A stretch of 64,000 nt of DNA from JAWMQL01 sp033283165 (GCA_033283165.1 JAWMQL010000002.1:936675-1000674), one strand, 5' to 3'; positions 1-8,342 are shown, counted from the first letter of the stretch. Translations and numbers: made by a program. Notes: generated by a model not told the origin, from the letters alone.

Positions 1-845
1 TGGAGATCTTCCGCCTGCTGGATTTTTCCCTGAACGCCGCGGGCCTGGTCAAGGGTGAGCGGATCATCGACACCCTGCGTGAGCTCACCGGCGAAAAACT
101 GATAGAGGAACTGCCCATACCCTACACGGCGGTGGCTTCCGACATCGTCAACGAAAAGGAAGTCTGGATCAGCAAGGGCCCGTTGTTCGAGGCGATCCGC
201 GCCTCCATGGCCATTCCGCTGTTTTTTGCCCCCGCCGTATACCAGGGGCGGCAGTTGCTGGACGGCGGGGTGCTCAACCCGGTGCCCATTGCCCCCACCT
301 TTCGCGATCACACCCAGCAGACCATCGCGGTCAACCTGTCGGGTCACCGGCGCGACGACATCAGCCTGCCGCCGCGCTCCCGGGAGCCGAAGGCCGAGGA
401 CTCCTTTTTCACCCGCAAGGTCAACCAGTTCGTGGATTCCCTGATCAAGGACAACCGCTCCCCCGGGCTGGAGGGCATGTATGACGTGGCGGCCCAGGCC
501 ATCGATACCATGGAGGGCACCATCGGGCGGCAGAAGCTCGCGGCCTACCCGCCGGACGTGGTGGTGGAGGTGCCTCGCAACCTGTGCACCATCCTGGAGT
601 TCGACCGCGCCCAAGAGATTATCGAGATCGGGTATCGCCTGGCCGGGGAGCAACTGCGCCCGGTGCAAAAAACTTCCCCCCACGCGCTCGAACACCACCC
701 GGCCGATCGCGGCCCGGCCGAGCGCGGCCCGGCCGAATCCAGCCCAACCGATCGCGGCCCGACCGAGTGCGGCCCAACCGAGCGCGGCCCGACCGAGTGC
801 GGCCCAACCGAAGCGGACGGTGGTAAACCCTTTATCGCGCTGTAG
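1..845 (+). CDS. Patatin-like phospholipase (RssA-type), 5' truncated by window edge
   Basis: The reading frame is open from the first bases of the window, so the start and the GxSxG nucleophile elbow lie upstream. What remains is the C-terminal half of a patatin-like serine hydrolase. It shows the conserved stretch EAIRASMAIPLFFAPA and the catalytic Asp motif LLDGGVLNPVP, about 80-90 residues from the left edge. The family uses a Ser-Asp dyad to hydrolyse acyl esters of lipids. The GTG at 132 is internal to the frame and not a convincing start. The last 45 or so residues are not family-like: they are a degenerate pentapeptide repeat (R/C-G-P-T/A-E) encoded by a G+C-rich 15-bp minisatellite. 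The stop overlaps the convergent dioxygenase gene by 14 bp. The family call is firm; the substrate is unknown. Confidence 0.9.
   Translation, partial: EIFRLLDFSLNAAGLVKGERIIDTLRELTGEKLIEELPIPYTAVASDIVNEKEVWISKGPLFEAIRASMAIPLFFAPAVYQGRQLLDGGVLNPVPIAPTFRDHTQQTIAVNLSGHRRDDISLPPRSREPKAEDSFFTRKVNQFVDSLIKDNRSPGLEGMYDVAAQAIDTMEGTIGRQKLAAYPPDVVVEVPRNLCTILEFDRAQEIIEIGYRLAGEQLRPVQKTSPHALEHHPADRGPAERGPAESSPTDRGPTECGPTERGPTECGPTEADGGKPFIAL
694..813 (+). repeat. 15-bp coding minisatellite, about 8 units
   Basis: Imperfect 15-bp units of the type GGCCCGACCGAGTGC are arranged in tandem. They encode successive pentapeptides HPAD, RGPAE, RGPAE, SSPTD, RGPTE, CGPTE, RGPTE, CGPTE. The last four units form a nearly perfect duplicated 30-bp pair. 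The array sits in the C-terminal tail of the patatin-like protein, outside the catalytic domain. Copy number probably varies between strains (inference). Confidence 0.8.
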
Positions 846-1704
846 CCAGCACCTTGTCCGGGTGGACGCCGTCCACGTAGCCCATAAACGGCGCGCAGAT
901 GGAGTAACCCAGTAATTCCCTGACCCGCTGCGGGTAGGCGGCGGCCAGCTCCGGCGGTACCGCCAGAACCTGGTTTTCCAGTTGCCGCGCCCAGCCGACG
1001 CAGTACTGGGGCGTGACGATCAGGCGGCTCTGGTCGCTGCGGTTGGCGCCGCCCCGATGCCACAGGTGTCCCTTGGCCACCATCAGCGACCCCGCCGGCA
1101 GCAGGGCCTGAACCGCCTGTTCATGCCGGCCCGGGTCCTCTGCCGGGTCGCGGCTTGCACGGTTACTGAAATCCCCTGCCGAGAGGCTGCCCGGGAAGTG
1201 CGTCTCAGTCCAGCGATGACTGCCGGGCAGCACCTCGGTGGCGCCGTTTTCCGCGGTGGTGTCGTCCAGGGCCCAGAACGCGCTGACGCCGAAGTTGCCG
1301 TGGGGATAGGGAATGGTGATATGGGCATCGTCCGTGTGCCAGGGTTGCACGCTCTCCCCGGGCTGCAGGTTGATGGCCAGGCAGGCGGACAGCAGGCAGG
1401 AACGGCCGAGGTCGCGCTCGGCAAAGGCCAGCGCCAGGGGATGCACAACCAGCTCGGCGAACAGCGCCGACTTGGCCAGCAGGGCGTAGACCCGGTTCGA
1501 TTTCAGTCCCTCGAAATCGTTTCGGCCGCTGATATTTTGATCCAGGTAGGGCTGCAGCGCCTGTCGTAACGCCTCCACACGCGCCGGCGTGAGCACCGAT
1601 TCGAAAATCAGGTAACCCCGCTCGTCGAACTCGCCGCAGCAGTCCTCGAATGAACGGCCGGCCAGCCACGGAGACAGGTCCATGTTTTCAGGGTGTCTGG
1701 TCAT
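832..1704 (-). CDS. Phytanoyl-CoA dioxygenase (PhyH) family Fe(II)/2-oxoglutarate oxygenase
   Basis: A 290-aa protein with the PhyH double-stranded beta-helix signature. The iron-binding H-x-D is in QPWHTDDAH (around residue 120) and the distal His and 2-oxoglutarate-binding Arg are in HLWHRGGANRS. The motif ENGATEVLPGSHRW is typical of the family. Members hydroxylate small hydrophobic or halogenated substrates using Fe(II), O2 and 2-oxoglutarate in the cytoplasm. The substrate cannot be deduced here. A small membrane-protein gene lies 25 bp upstream on the same strand and may be co-transcribed. The 3' end overlaps the patatin-like gene by 14 bp in convergent orientation. A second Met (MDLSP, residue 8) is an equally possible start; no strong ribosome site decides between them. 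Confidence 0.88.
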   Translation of the reverse strand: MTRHPENMDLSPWLAGRSFEDCCGEFDERGYLIFESVLTPARVEALRQALQPYLDQNISGRNDFEGLKSNRVYALLAKSALFAELVVHPLALAFAERDLGRSCLLSACLAINLQPGESVQPWHTDDAHITIPYPHGNFGVSAFWALDDTTAENGATEVLPGSHRWTETHFPGSLSAGDFSNRASRDPAEDPGRHEQAVQALLPAGSLMVAKGHLWHRGGANRSDQSRLIVTPQYCVGWARQLENQVLAVPPELAAAYPQRVRELLGYSICAPFMGYVDGVHPDKVLATAR

Positions 1705-1729
1705 CAGGGTGTCTACTTTCGGGGGTGGT

Positions 1730-2020
1730 TCAGGCTGCTCGGCGGTCGGGCTGTTGGCGCCGGTCGGCCGGTATCACCGTGCCGTGTAAGTTGAGGGGGA
1801 ATTGAACCGGCTGGCCGCTGCGGCGATCGGTATTGCTGCGCGTTACCCAGGGCCGGTTCGGTGGGTCCGGTTGTTTGGTATGTAACTGTCTTTCCTGATC
1901 CGCGGACACATAGTTACGGGCGGCCACGGTGAACACATAGGCGGCAATAGCGATGGCTCCGAGACCCAGCACACCGAGTACGATTAATATCGTATTCATG
2001 CTCGTTTGTAGCCCTGTCAT
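1730..2020 (-). CDS. Small single-pass membrane protein of unknown function
   Basis: A 96-aa protein, or 89 aa if translation begins at the second Met (MNTIL, 1999). It has one N-terminal hydrophobic helix (TILIVLGVLGLGAIAIAAYV) followed by a hydrophilic, Arg/Gln/Pro-rich tail with the motif RRQQPDRRAA at the end. I recognise no domain. The topology suggests an inner-membrane anchor with a soluble tail, the side being unknown. It precedes the PhyH gene by 25 bp on the same strand. A short inverted repeat, TAGCAA-TCG-TTGCTA at 2047-2061, lies just upstream and could be an operator. Confidence 0.55.
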   Translation of the reverse strand: MTGLQTSMNTILIVLGVLGLGAIAIAAYVFTVAARNYVSADQERQLHTKQPDPPNRPWVTRSNTDRRSGQPVQFPLNLHGTVIPADRRQQPDRRAA

Positions 2021-2100
2021 TATGTCGTAGGGGCCGTAAAGACCGTTAGCAATCGTTGCTATTATGCATGCAAGAAACGCGCCTGATTATTTTGATGCTT

Positions 2101-2125
2101 TTAAAATAGCGGTTTCCCGCTATGT
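2101..2125 (-). terminator. Putative intrinsic terminator of the sugar transferase gene
   Basis: Read on the minus strand, a perfect 7-bp stem ATAGCGG/CCGCTAT closes a GAAA tetraloop and is followed by TTTTAAAA. It lies about 60 bp beyond the stop of the sugar transferase. The U-tract is short, so termination may be partial. Confidence 0.45.
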
Positions 2126-2185
2126 TAGCGCGGGGAATGAGCGGCGACAAGATGGAGGTGTATTAAATGCTGACAGTTTTTGGTT

Positions 2186-3592
2186 TCAGCGGGCTCCTTT
2201 GCCAAACAGTACGACTTCCACGGTGTTGAGCGCGATCATGAGATCGAGAAAGAAACTGTGGTTTTTCACGTAGTAGAGATCAAACTGCAGCTTCTGTTGG
2301 GCGTCGTGTTCTGAAGCCCCGTAGGGGTAGCACAGTTGCGCCCATCCGGTAATACCCGGCTTCACGCAGTGGCGGGCATTGTAATAGGGGATATGCTTTG
2401 ACAGTTCCCGGACAAACTCCGGGCGCTCCGGGCGGGGACCGATAAAGGCCATGTCGCCCGCCAGGACATTGAGGATCTGGGGCAGTTCATCGATGCGGGT
2501 CTTGCGGATGAAATGACCCACACGGGTCACCCGGCTATCCCCCGGCGTGGCCCAGCGGGCCTTGCCATCGCCCTCTGCGTCGACGGACATACTGCGAAAC
2601 TTGAGCACCTCAAAGGTTTTCCCGTACAGGCCGACCCGCTTCTGGCGAAAGAAGATCGGAGCTTTAAAGCCGTCGTCTATCCAGATCGCGATAGCGGTCA
2701 AGAGCATGACGGGCCAGGTGAACATCAACAGAATGAAGCTGGCGACGACGTCGAACCACCGCTTCGTCCGTTTGGAGGCGGAGCTGCACTTGAACCCGTT
2801 GGAGAAAATCATCCAGCTGGGGGAGGCAAAATTGACCAGGATTTTGCCCGCTTCCTGTTCGAAGAAATTGATCAGGTCCAGCACCTTCACGCCGTTGAGA
2901 CGGCACAGGAACAGCTCGTCCGCCGGCATCAGTGAGCGGCGATCATCCAGGGCCACGACAATCTCGTCGATCTGGGTCTGGCTGGCATATTCCGCCAGGG
3001 GCTGCCGGAGATTGATGACACGCTCACTCTTGACCTGGGGTTCCTCATCCCCGACGCGGACGAAACCGACAATCGCAAAACCCTGGCGATCTGCCCTGCG
3101 GCGCATGGAATTGACGATGGTGCTGGCCGCCTCGCCCGACCCGTATACCAGGATCCGGCGCTTGAACTGGTCAAGGTCCGCCAGGCTGTTGAAAATAGAG
3201 CGGTTGACCAGGCTGGCGGTGAAGGCGATCGCGGCGGAATAGACAAAAATACCGCGCCACAGGTGGAGATCCGGCAACAGGTAGAACAGGGTCGACATCA
3301 CCAGGGTGGTGGCGACAAAGCCGCCAACGGTACGCAATAATATACCGGTAGCCCCCTCCCGCATGCGCTGCTCGTACAGACCCATGGCGAAGAGCGAAAT
3401 AATCGCAACGGCCGCAAACAGCAGTGCCCGGCCCGGCAACTCATTGATATGGCGAGAAAAACCGGCAGGCTCAGACAGAAAGTAGATGTAGGCACCGGCA
3501 TAGAATGCCAGAACAAACAGCACCGTATCCAGCAGCGCCAGCCAGTAGAAAGTCGCATGTACGTGGTGGTTGAATATCCGTAAGGTTGTCAC
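2186..3592 (-). CDS. EPS-initiating sugar transferase, PEP-CTERM system-associated (EpsB/WcaJ-like)
   Basis: A 468-aa polyprenyl-phosphate hexose-1-phosphate transferase. It starts an EPS repeat unit by moving a sugar phosphate from a UDP-sugar to undecaprenyl phosphate at the inner membrane. The N-terminal half has four or five hydrophobic helices and a CoA-binding-like Rossmann segment (RRILVYGSGEAA). A further helix precedes the cytoplasmic catalytic domain with FRQKRVGLYGKTFEVLKFRS and the C-terminal signature DELPQILNVL...GPRPERPEF. The frame is open to 3739, but I place the start at GTG 3592: AGGA lies 8 nt upstream and the protein then begins LRIFNHHVHATFYW, as family members do. It matches the PEP-CTERM-associated subfamily (TIGR03013-like). 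It is monocistronic and away from the main EPS cluster. Confidence 0.92.
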   Translation of the reverse strand: MTTLRIFNHHVHATFYWLALLDTVLFVLAFYAGAYIYFLSEPAGFSRHINELPGRALLFAAVAIISLFAMGLYEQRMREGATGILLRTVGGFVATTLVMSTLFYLLPDLHLWRGIFVYSAAIAFTASLVNRSIFNSLADLDQFKRRILVYGSGEAASTIVNSMRRRADRQGFAIVGFVRVGDEEPQVKSERVINLRQPLAEYASQTQIDEIVVALDDRRSLMPADELFLCRLNGVKVLDLINFFEQEAGKILVNFASPSWMIFSNGFKCSSASKRTKRWFDVVASFILLMFTWPVMLLTAIAIWIDDGFKAPIFFRQKRVGLYGKTFEVLKFRSMSVDAEGDGKARWATPGDSRVTRVGHFIRKTRIDELPQILNVLAGDMAFIGPRPERPEFVRELSKHIPYYNARHCVKPGITGWAQLCYPYGASEHDAQQKLQFDLYYVKNHSFFLDLMIALNTVEVVLFGKGAR

Positions 3593-3907
3593 TTGATAAA
3601 TCCTGTACCCTTGGCGCCCCGGTAACGTGCTGATCGTTAAGGTTTTTTCCTCTCTGACCAGCGCGCGACAGGGCGCGAACAGGGTAATATTTCTGACAGC
3701 CGGGGACCGCTGTACTCTGGTAAATAGAAACCCCCGCATTCACCCCTGCTTCATCCACTTATCAAAGTAGCAGATAAACAAGAATCTGCAGGGTTAGCTG
3801 ATCAAAATGTGATCTACATCATGGGTGGCTGATGAAACTGTGAACCACTTAACGGTTTACAGGAGGATCGTTACCGGAAAATGACAGAGTCGCAGTTGTG
3901 TTGAGCG
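3593..3907. other. Intergenic region upstream of the sugar transferase
   Basis: 315 bp between the sugar transferase start and the decayed decarboxylase remnant. Apart from a CRP-like half palindrome (annotated separately) I see no gene. The in-frame upstream extension of the sugar transferase (3593-3739) is probably 5' leader rather than protein. Confidence 0.5.
3805..3826 (-). promoter_or_regulatory. Candidate CRP/Vfr-type binding site
   Basis: The 22-mer here contains TGTGATCTACATCATG. The left half (AAATGTGATCTA) matches the CRP-family consensus perfectly; the right half is degenerate (TCATG in place of TCACA). It lies about 215 bp upstream of the sugar transferase start. This is a single-site motif match only. 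Confidence 0.3.
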
Positions 3908-4245
3908 CTACAGCAGAATTTCCGCCGGGGGTGGATGGGAAAGAAAGCCGTGGGGACTGGCCGAGTAGCCATAGGCGCCGGATTGGAAAACCACCACGAG
4001 GTCGCCGGGCTGGGCGACAGGCAGGGCCATCTTGTCCGCCAGGACGTCCATGGGGGTGCAGAGGGGGCCGACGATGGTGACGAGCTCGGTTTCCGGCTAT
4101 TTGGACAGGTACACGGCGACCCATTCGAACACCTCGATGCCGAGGTTCAGCAGTCCACCAGCCGCCGCGGCGATCGCCCTTGCCACTCACCATAGTCCAG
4201 TGTCTTTTCCCGGAACAGAATGGCCGTGGCATCCGGCGTCTGCTG
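3908..4245 (-). pseudogene. Chimeric remnant: exosortase-associated acyl-CoA ligase N-terminus fused to PLP decarboxylase C-terminus
   Basis: Reading 4245 to 3908, the first frame gives QQTPDATAILFREKTLDYG, as at the N-terminus of the AMP-forming ligases of XrtA loci (TIGR03098-like). A +1 frameshift is then needed to continue as GLLNLGIEV...VAVYLSK, followed by an in-frame amber codon (4097-4099) and PET. At about 4085-4096 the sequence switches to ELVTIVGPLCTPMDVLADK, and runs to the natural C-terminus GYSASPHGFLSHPPPAEILL of the exosortase-associated pyridoxal-dependent decarboxylase (TIGR03099-like). In canonical loci these genes are adjacent in this order. One deletion that removed the ligase body and decarboxylase N-terminus, followed by a frameshift and a nonsense mutation, explains the structure. 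Nothing functional can be made from it. Confidence 0.8.
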
Positions 4246-4260
4246 GGCCTATTAGGCCAC

Positions 4261-4294
4261 TTACTCGTGAAGCAGGTCTTACATTTACTCGTGA
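4261..4294. repeat. 10-bp direct repeat pair TTACTCGTGA
   Basis: TTACTCGTGA occurs at 4261-4270 and again at 4285-4294, immediately outside the ligase end of the chimeric remnant. It may be a scar of the rearrangement that destroyed the locus; too short to be more than suggestive. Confidence 0.3.
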
Positions 4295-4434
4295 TGCTGG
4301 TGGTGACGTGCTGTTGCCAGAGGGTTTCCATGATGGCCTAACTATATGACACTGTGCGAGTATTTATCGTGCGGTGCGAAGGTAGCGACAGTGCCCATTA
4401 CCGCGAAACTTGAACCGGGATACAAGGGGGCGGC

Positions 4435-5217
4435 TTGCGAAACGGGATTGCACTCCTGCTGTGTCTGGCGGTAGCGCCCCTGCTTGGGGCTGCCACCCTG
4501 CCCGACGTGGTAGACCGGGTGCGCCCCAGCGTGGTGGGCGTGGGGACCGTGTACCCGTTACGCCAGCCCAACCGCAAGGGCGACCCGGTGGCCTACCGGG
4601 GCACCGGATTTATCGTGGGCAACGGTCTGCAGGTCATCACCAATGCCCACGTTATGCCGGAGAAAATAGACCTGGATAACAACCAGAGCCTGGCGGTATT
4701 TTCCGGTCGGGGTGCGGCCGGCAAAGTGCATCTGGCGCGGTTGGTGAAATCCGATACAGAGCACGACCTGGCGCTACTGGAAATTACCGGCGAGCCCCTG
4801 CCGGCCCTGATCCTGGGAGATTCCGATACGGTACGGGAAGGACAGGCGGTGGCGTTCACCGGCTTTCCCATCGGCATGGTGCTGGGACTCTATCCGGCCA
4901 CCCATCGCGGCATCGTCTCGGCCATTACGCCGGTGGCCCGGCCGATGGAGAATGCACGCAATCTCGATCCGGTACAGCTGCAACGCCTGCGCAGAGCTTA
5001 CAACGTGTTTCAACTGGATGCGACCGCCTACCCTGGCAACAGCGGCAGCCCGGTCTTCGACCCGGCCACGGGGCATGTGCTCGGCGTGCTGAACAGCGTC
5101 TTTGTCAAGGAAAGCCGGGAAACGATGTTGGAGCGTCCCTCGGGGATCAGTTATGCGATTCCGGTTGTGCACGTGCGGAACCTGATTGCGGGGCAGAGCA
5201 CCAGCGCCGCGCCATGA
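4435..5217 (+). CDS. Secreted trypsin-like serine protease (S1C/DegP-like, no PDZ domain)
   Basis: A 260-aa protein starting at TTG 4435, with AAGGGGG 5-6 nt upstream. A signal peptide (GIALLLCLAVAPLLGAA) sends it to the periplasm. The catalytic triad is visible: His72 in TNAHVM, Asp111 in EHDLALLE and Ser203 in PGNSGSP. The length equals a bare chymotrypsin-fold domain; the PDZ domains of DegP/DegQ are absent. Its stop overlaps the start of the O-antigen-ligase-like gene by 4 bp (ATGA), so the two are translationally coupled. The coupling suggests a role at the EPS polymerisation or ligation machinery, for example maturation of a membrane or secreted component. That is inference. Confidence 0.88.
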   Translation: MRNGIALLLCLAVAPLLGAATLPDVVDRVRPSVVGVGTVYPLRQPNRKGDPVAYRGTGFIVGNGLQVITNAHVMPEKIDLDNNQSLAVFSGRGAAGKVHLARLVKSDTEHDLALLEITGEPLPALILGDSDTVREGQAVAFTGFPIGMVLGLYPATHRGIVSAITPVARPMENARNLDPVQLQRLRRAYNVFQLDATAYPGNSGSPVFDPATGHVLGVLNSVFVKESRETMLERPSGISYAIPVVHVRNLIAGQSTSAAP

Positions 5218-7526
5218 CGCCTGCCAGCACCAGGACAGGGCACCGATCCCATTCGGGCAGGGAGCTTCGAGGTGGGCCCCTGTCGCTGGCACGTTGGCTT
5301 ATGCTGTTCGCCGGGTTGCTGCTGCTCATGCTCACCCTCCCCCCCTTCCTGGATTTTCCCCTGCTGCATTTCTGGCTGGTGCCGCTGGCGCTGGTTTACC
5401 TGTTGCTGCTGTGGCTTCACCCGCGCCTGTGGCTGTATGTCCTGCCCGCGGCGACGATAGGCCTGGACCTGACCCCCTGGACAGGCCGCTTTACCTTCAA
5501 CGAGTTTGATCTGCTCTTCCTGGTCACGATTGCCTCGGGTCTGATGTTCGGGCGTTACCGTTGGCGAGTGTTTTATCCCCGTCCGGCCACGATCGTCCTG
5601 TTCTGCTACCTGGCGGTTGTCGCGATGGGCTATAGCGGATGGCTGTACTTTCTGCTGCCACCCCGGAGTGCCTGGGACAACCCCTATTACACCAGCGAAT
5701 ACGCCTACAAGGTCTTCAGGGGCATAATCTGGGGGATTGCACTCGTGCCCATGTGGGGATACCTGCTGGCCATACACAAACAACGCGCGGTTACGGCCCT
5801 GCTTGCCGGCATGTGCCTGGCAGCAGTCCTGCTGGGTTTGGTCGTGTTGTGGGAACGAGGCACCCTCGGTGTACTCCTGGCCGGCTCCGCGTGGTATCAA
5901 GCGGTTAACTCCTTGCTGGACCTCTCTTCTTCCTACCGGGTGACGGCACTGTTTTCTGATATGCACACGGGAGGTGAGGTAATAGATGGCGTGATTCTGC
6001 TGTTGCTGCCAGTTACCCTGCACGCAGCGATGTATGGCCGAGTTCCCTGGCTGAGGGTTCTGGGCGCCTCAGCCCTGATCGCACTTGGGTATGTGACCCT
6101 GGTGGGTTTTACACGCGCTACCTACGTTGCTGTCGCCCTTGGCCTTACAGGTTATGGTTTCCTGGCTTTGCGGGCGCGTCACCTGTCTGGTTCTTCTTTA
6201 CCCGTCCCGCTGGGCGGGCTCGCCATAACTGCGGCCGCTGGTTTAGTCTCCGCTACCCTCACCTTTCTCCTGGCCGGTAGCTTCGGACTGGCGTGCTATG
6301 GCGCACTTATTTTACTGGCATTCGCAAAAATACAGTTGCAACTGCAGGGCCTTTTGCGTTTTGGCACCCCGGTGCTGGCGCTAATCCTGACAGGGCTGGC
6401 GATGAAAGCGCATATGGACGGTCGCTGGGTGGCCCCGTCATTGACTGGCGGGGTACTAATGGTTCTGGGGCTGATTGGAAGTTATGCATTGGCAGGCAGA
6501 TTGTTTCAGGATTGCAGGGGGCTCACCCAGATTGATCGACTCTTCATCCTCGGGGGCATTGTGGTGCTCCCTGGCCTTGTCGCGCTTGCCGTTGGTGGTC
6601 CCCACATCAATGGCCGACTGACCCGTGTCAGCGATGACCTGGAAGCCCGCCAGAATCACTGGCGTGACGTTCTCACGAGCGCTTCAGGCGGCTTTTTCAA
6701 CCAGATTTTAGGTAACGGCGTGGGCAGTTTCCCCGGCAATTATATAGCAACGCACCCGCAGAAAATCGAGGAGGTGGGCAGTTTTACCGTGTTCGAGCAG
6801 GAGCGTCGTGAAGTCCTCCAGCTCGGCGGCGGTCATGATCTGGTTCTGGGCCAGCGAGTTTCCATTGAGCCCTATACCCTCTATACGCTAACCCTGCACC
6901 TGCGCGCGGAACAATCGGGTCGTATCCGTGCCTCGCTATGCGAACGCAACCTTATCTACACCAGCAATTTCATGCCTCGTTGTGAGCACGCGATGATCAG
7001 TTTCGAATCAACGGAAGGCGAATTTGAGGCACATAGCGTAAAAATCAATTCTGGCGAGTTGGGGCAGGACAGCGTGCTGAACCGCTGGCCCATAGTCATG
7101 AGCTTGCTCTATAACGCGCCCGGCACAGTGATTGACATTGATTCGATCGAGCTCTCTTCGGGCGGGTTCAACGTTCTGCATAATGGCTCGTTCAAGGATG
7201 GCCTGGACTATTGGTTTTACTATAATGACTTTTCGCATTTGCCCTGGCATGTGAAAAACGCCTGGTTACAGGTCTGGTTTGAGTCTGGCTGGCTGGGGGT
7301 GTTGTTGTCCCTGACGCTTGTTACGTTTGTGGTGCGTTTTACCCTGCAGCGGCGTAGCTATGATTCGCTGGCCATGGTGTACACGGTGGGGCTTGTCACT
7401 CTGTGTGTATTTGGTTTTTTTGGCAGCCCACTCGATTCTTCCCGGGTGTCGTGGATATTCTATTTTTTCCTGGGCGCCGGATTGGCCCACTTGCGAGTGC
7501 GCCCCCGAGGACGTCACTCGGGTTAA
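5214..7526 (+). CDS. O-antigen ligase/polymerase-like membrane protein with a large periplasmic insert
   Basis: A 770-aa polytopic inner-membrane protein with about a dozen hydrophobic helices. It carries the ligase-like sequence GNGVGSFPGNYIATHP. Before the last two helices there is a hydrophilic segment of about 190 residues (roughly 490-685) that looks like a beta-sandwich: LHLRAEQSGRIRASLCERNL, then HNGSFKDGLDYWFYYNDFSH. The membrane resumes at VKNAWLQVWFESGWLGVL. The second ligase-like protein (47818-51090) has the same loop and same end, so they are paralogues. Members of the WaaL/Wzy group join undecaprenyl-linked glycans to acceptors or to each other in the periplasm. The start overlaps the protease stop by 4 bp. 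Confidence 0.82.
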   Translation: MTPASTRTGHRSHSGRELRGGPLSLARWLMLFAGLLLLMLTLPPFLDFPLLHFWLVPLALVYLLLLWLHPRLWLYVLPAATIGLDLTPWTGRFTFNEFDLLFLVTIASGLMFGRYRWRVFYPRPATIVLFCYLAVVAMGYSGWLYFLLPPRSAWDNPYYTSEYAYKVFRGIIWGIALVPMWGYLLAIHKQRAVTALLAGMCLAAVLLGLVVLWERGTLGVLLAGSAWYQAVNSLLDLSSSYRVTALFSDMHTGGEVIDGVILLLLPVTLHAAMYGRVPWLRVLGASALIALGYVTLVGFTRATYVAVALGLTGYGFLALRARHLSGSSLPVPLGGLAITAAAGLVSATLTFLLAGSFGLACYGALILLAFAKIQLQLQGLLRFGTPVLALILTGLAMKAHMDGRWVAPSLTGGVLMVLGLIGSYALAGRLFQDCRGLTQIDRLFILGGIVVLPGLVALAVGGPHINGRLTRVSDDLEARQNHWRDVLTSASGGFFNQILGNGVGSFPGNYIATHPQKIEEVGSFTVFEQERREVLQLGGGHDLVLGQRVSIEPYTLYTLTLHLRAEQSGRIRASLCERNLIYTSNFMPRCEHAMISFESTEGEFEAHSVKINSGELGQDSVLNRWPIVMSLLYNAPGTVIDIDSIELSSGGFNVLHNGSFKDGLDYWFYYNDFSHLPWHVKNAWLQVWFESGWLGVLLSLTLVTFVVRFTLQRRSYDSLAMVYTVGLVTLCVFGFFGSPLDSSRVSWIFYFFLGAGLAHLRVRPRGRHSG

Positions 7527-7671
7527 CAGATTTTAGACGAAAATCGGCCTGATCCGGGGCCCGGTAAATCCGCCTCAAATGGCATTCGTCGCGTGAGGTA
7601 CCCAAATAGTCACGGAAGACCAGGTTGTCTTCCAGGCTGGAGCGTCCCCGTCCCGATTCTTTTAAGCATGG

Positions 7672-8229
7672 ATGCCTGGTAGCAGGCAATTTATACTCAA
7701 GCGGTATCCGACGCAGGGGTGGAGCGGCCTGGTTCTATTCAAACGCAAGACACGAGTGCTGTTCGTATGCACCGAAAACGTCTGTCGCTCACCTCTGGCG
7801 GAGGGCCTGCTGCGCCATCACTTGCGGAAGGCGGGGATGGGAGCATCTGTCAAGGTGGGCTCGGCCGGAACCCACGCATCTATGCGGGGCGCATGCCCTG
7901 ACCCCCGCGCAGAGAAACTGGCTGCCGCCGCCGGTGTCAAACTGGGACGGATCCGTGCAAGGCGTGTATCCCCGGATGACGTAATGCACAGTGACTATAT
8001 TTTTGCCATGGACCACTCCCACCTGGCTGAGCTGATGGACATTGCGCCGCCCGGGCATGAGGACAAGATCTCTCTGCTGCTCTCTCATCAACCCGGAAGC
8101 GGCCAAGACGACGTGCCCGACCCCCATTACGGCAGTATGGAAAACTTCCGGGAGGTATACCGCCTGATTGAGGAGGCTGTACTGAATTTGCTGCCGCTAT
8201 TTGATACTACAAAGTCAGATGGATATTAA
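7672..8229 (+). CDS. Low-molecular-weight protein tyrosine phosphatase (Wzb-like)
   Basis: A 185-aa cytoplasmic phosphatase with the P-loop C33-T-E-N-V-C-R39-S-P and the general-acid loop DVPDPHYG near residue 145. In EPS systems such enzymes dephosphorylate the tyrosine-rich tail of the BY-kinase that works with the chain-length protein. The matching kinase is encoded at 39399-40376 with eight C-terminal tyrosines. About 25 residues precede the usual family N-terminus (TRVLFVCTENVCRSP), and the ATG at 7672 has no good ribosome site, so the true start may be further downstream. Free-standing gene between the ligase and acyltransferase genes. Confidence 0.88.
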   Translation: MPGSRQFILKRYPTQGWSGLVLFKRKTRVLFVCTENVCRSPLAEGLLRHHLRKAGMGASVKVGSAGTHASMRGACPDPRAEKLAAAAGVKLGRIRARRVSPDDVMHSDYIFAMDHSHLAELMDIAPPGHEDKISLLLSHQPGSGQDDVPDPHYGSMENFREVYRLIEEAVLNLLPLFDTTKSDGY

Positions 8230-8342
8230 CCAACGTAACACGTTCCCGTCCCAATCCCAGAAAATGGGGGTATTTCCCGACGTACTTAGTTAAACTAATG
8301 CCTGGCAGTGCAAAAAACCTTGGTTTGGTGGGAGTTTCAGGC

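Noticed and set aside
545..1063. 172-codon ORF antisense to the patatin gene end and continuing into the PhyH region
   Set aside because: It is created by the G+C-rich 15-bp repeat, which is open in several frames. Both real genes have recognisable domains.
3849..4331. Continuous 160-codon minus-strand ORF as a real gene
   Set aside because: Its translation is Arg/Pro-rich and unlike any family. The other frames of the same DNA contain clear ligase and decarboxylase remnants, so the ORF is a shadow of a pseudogene.
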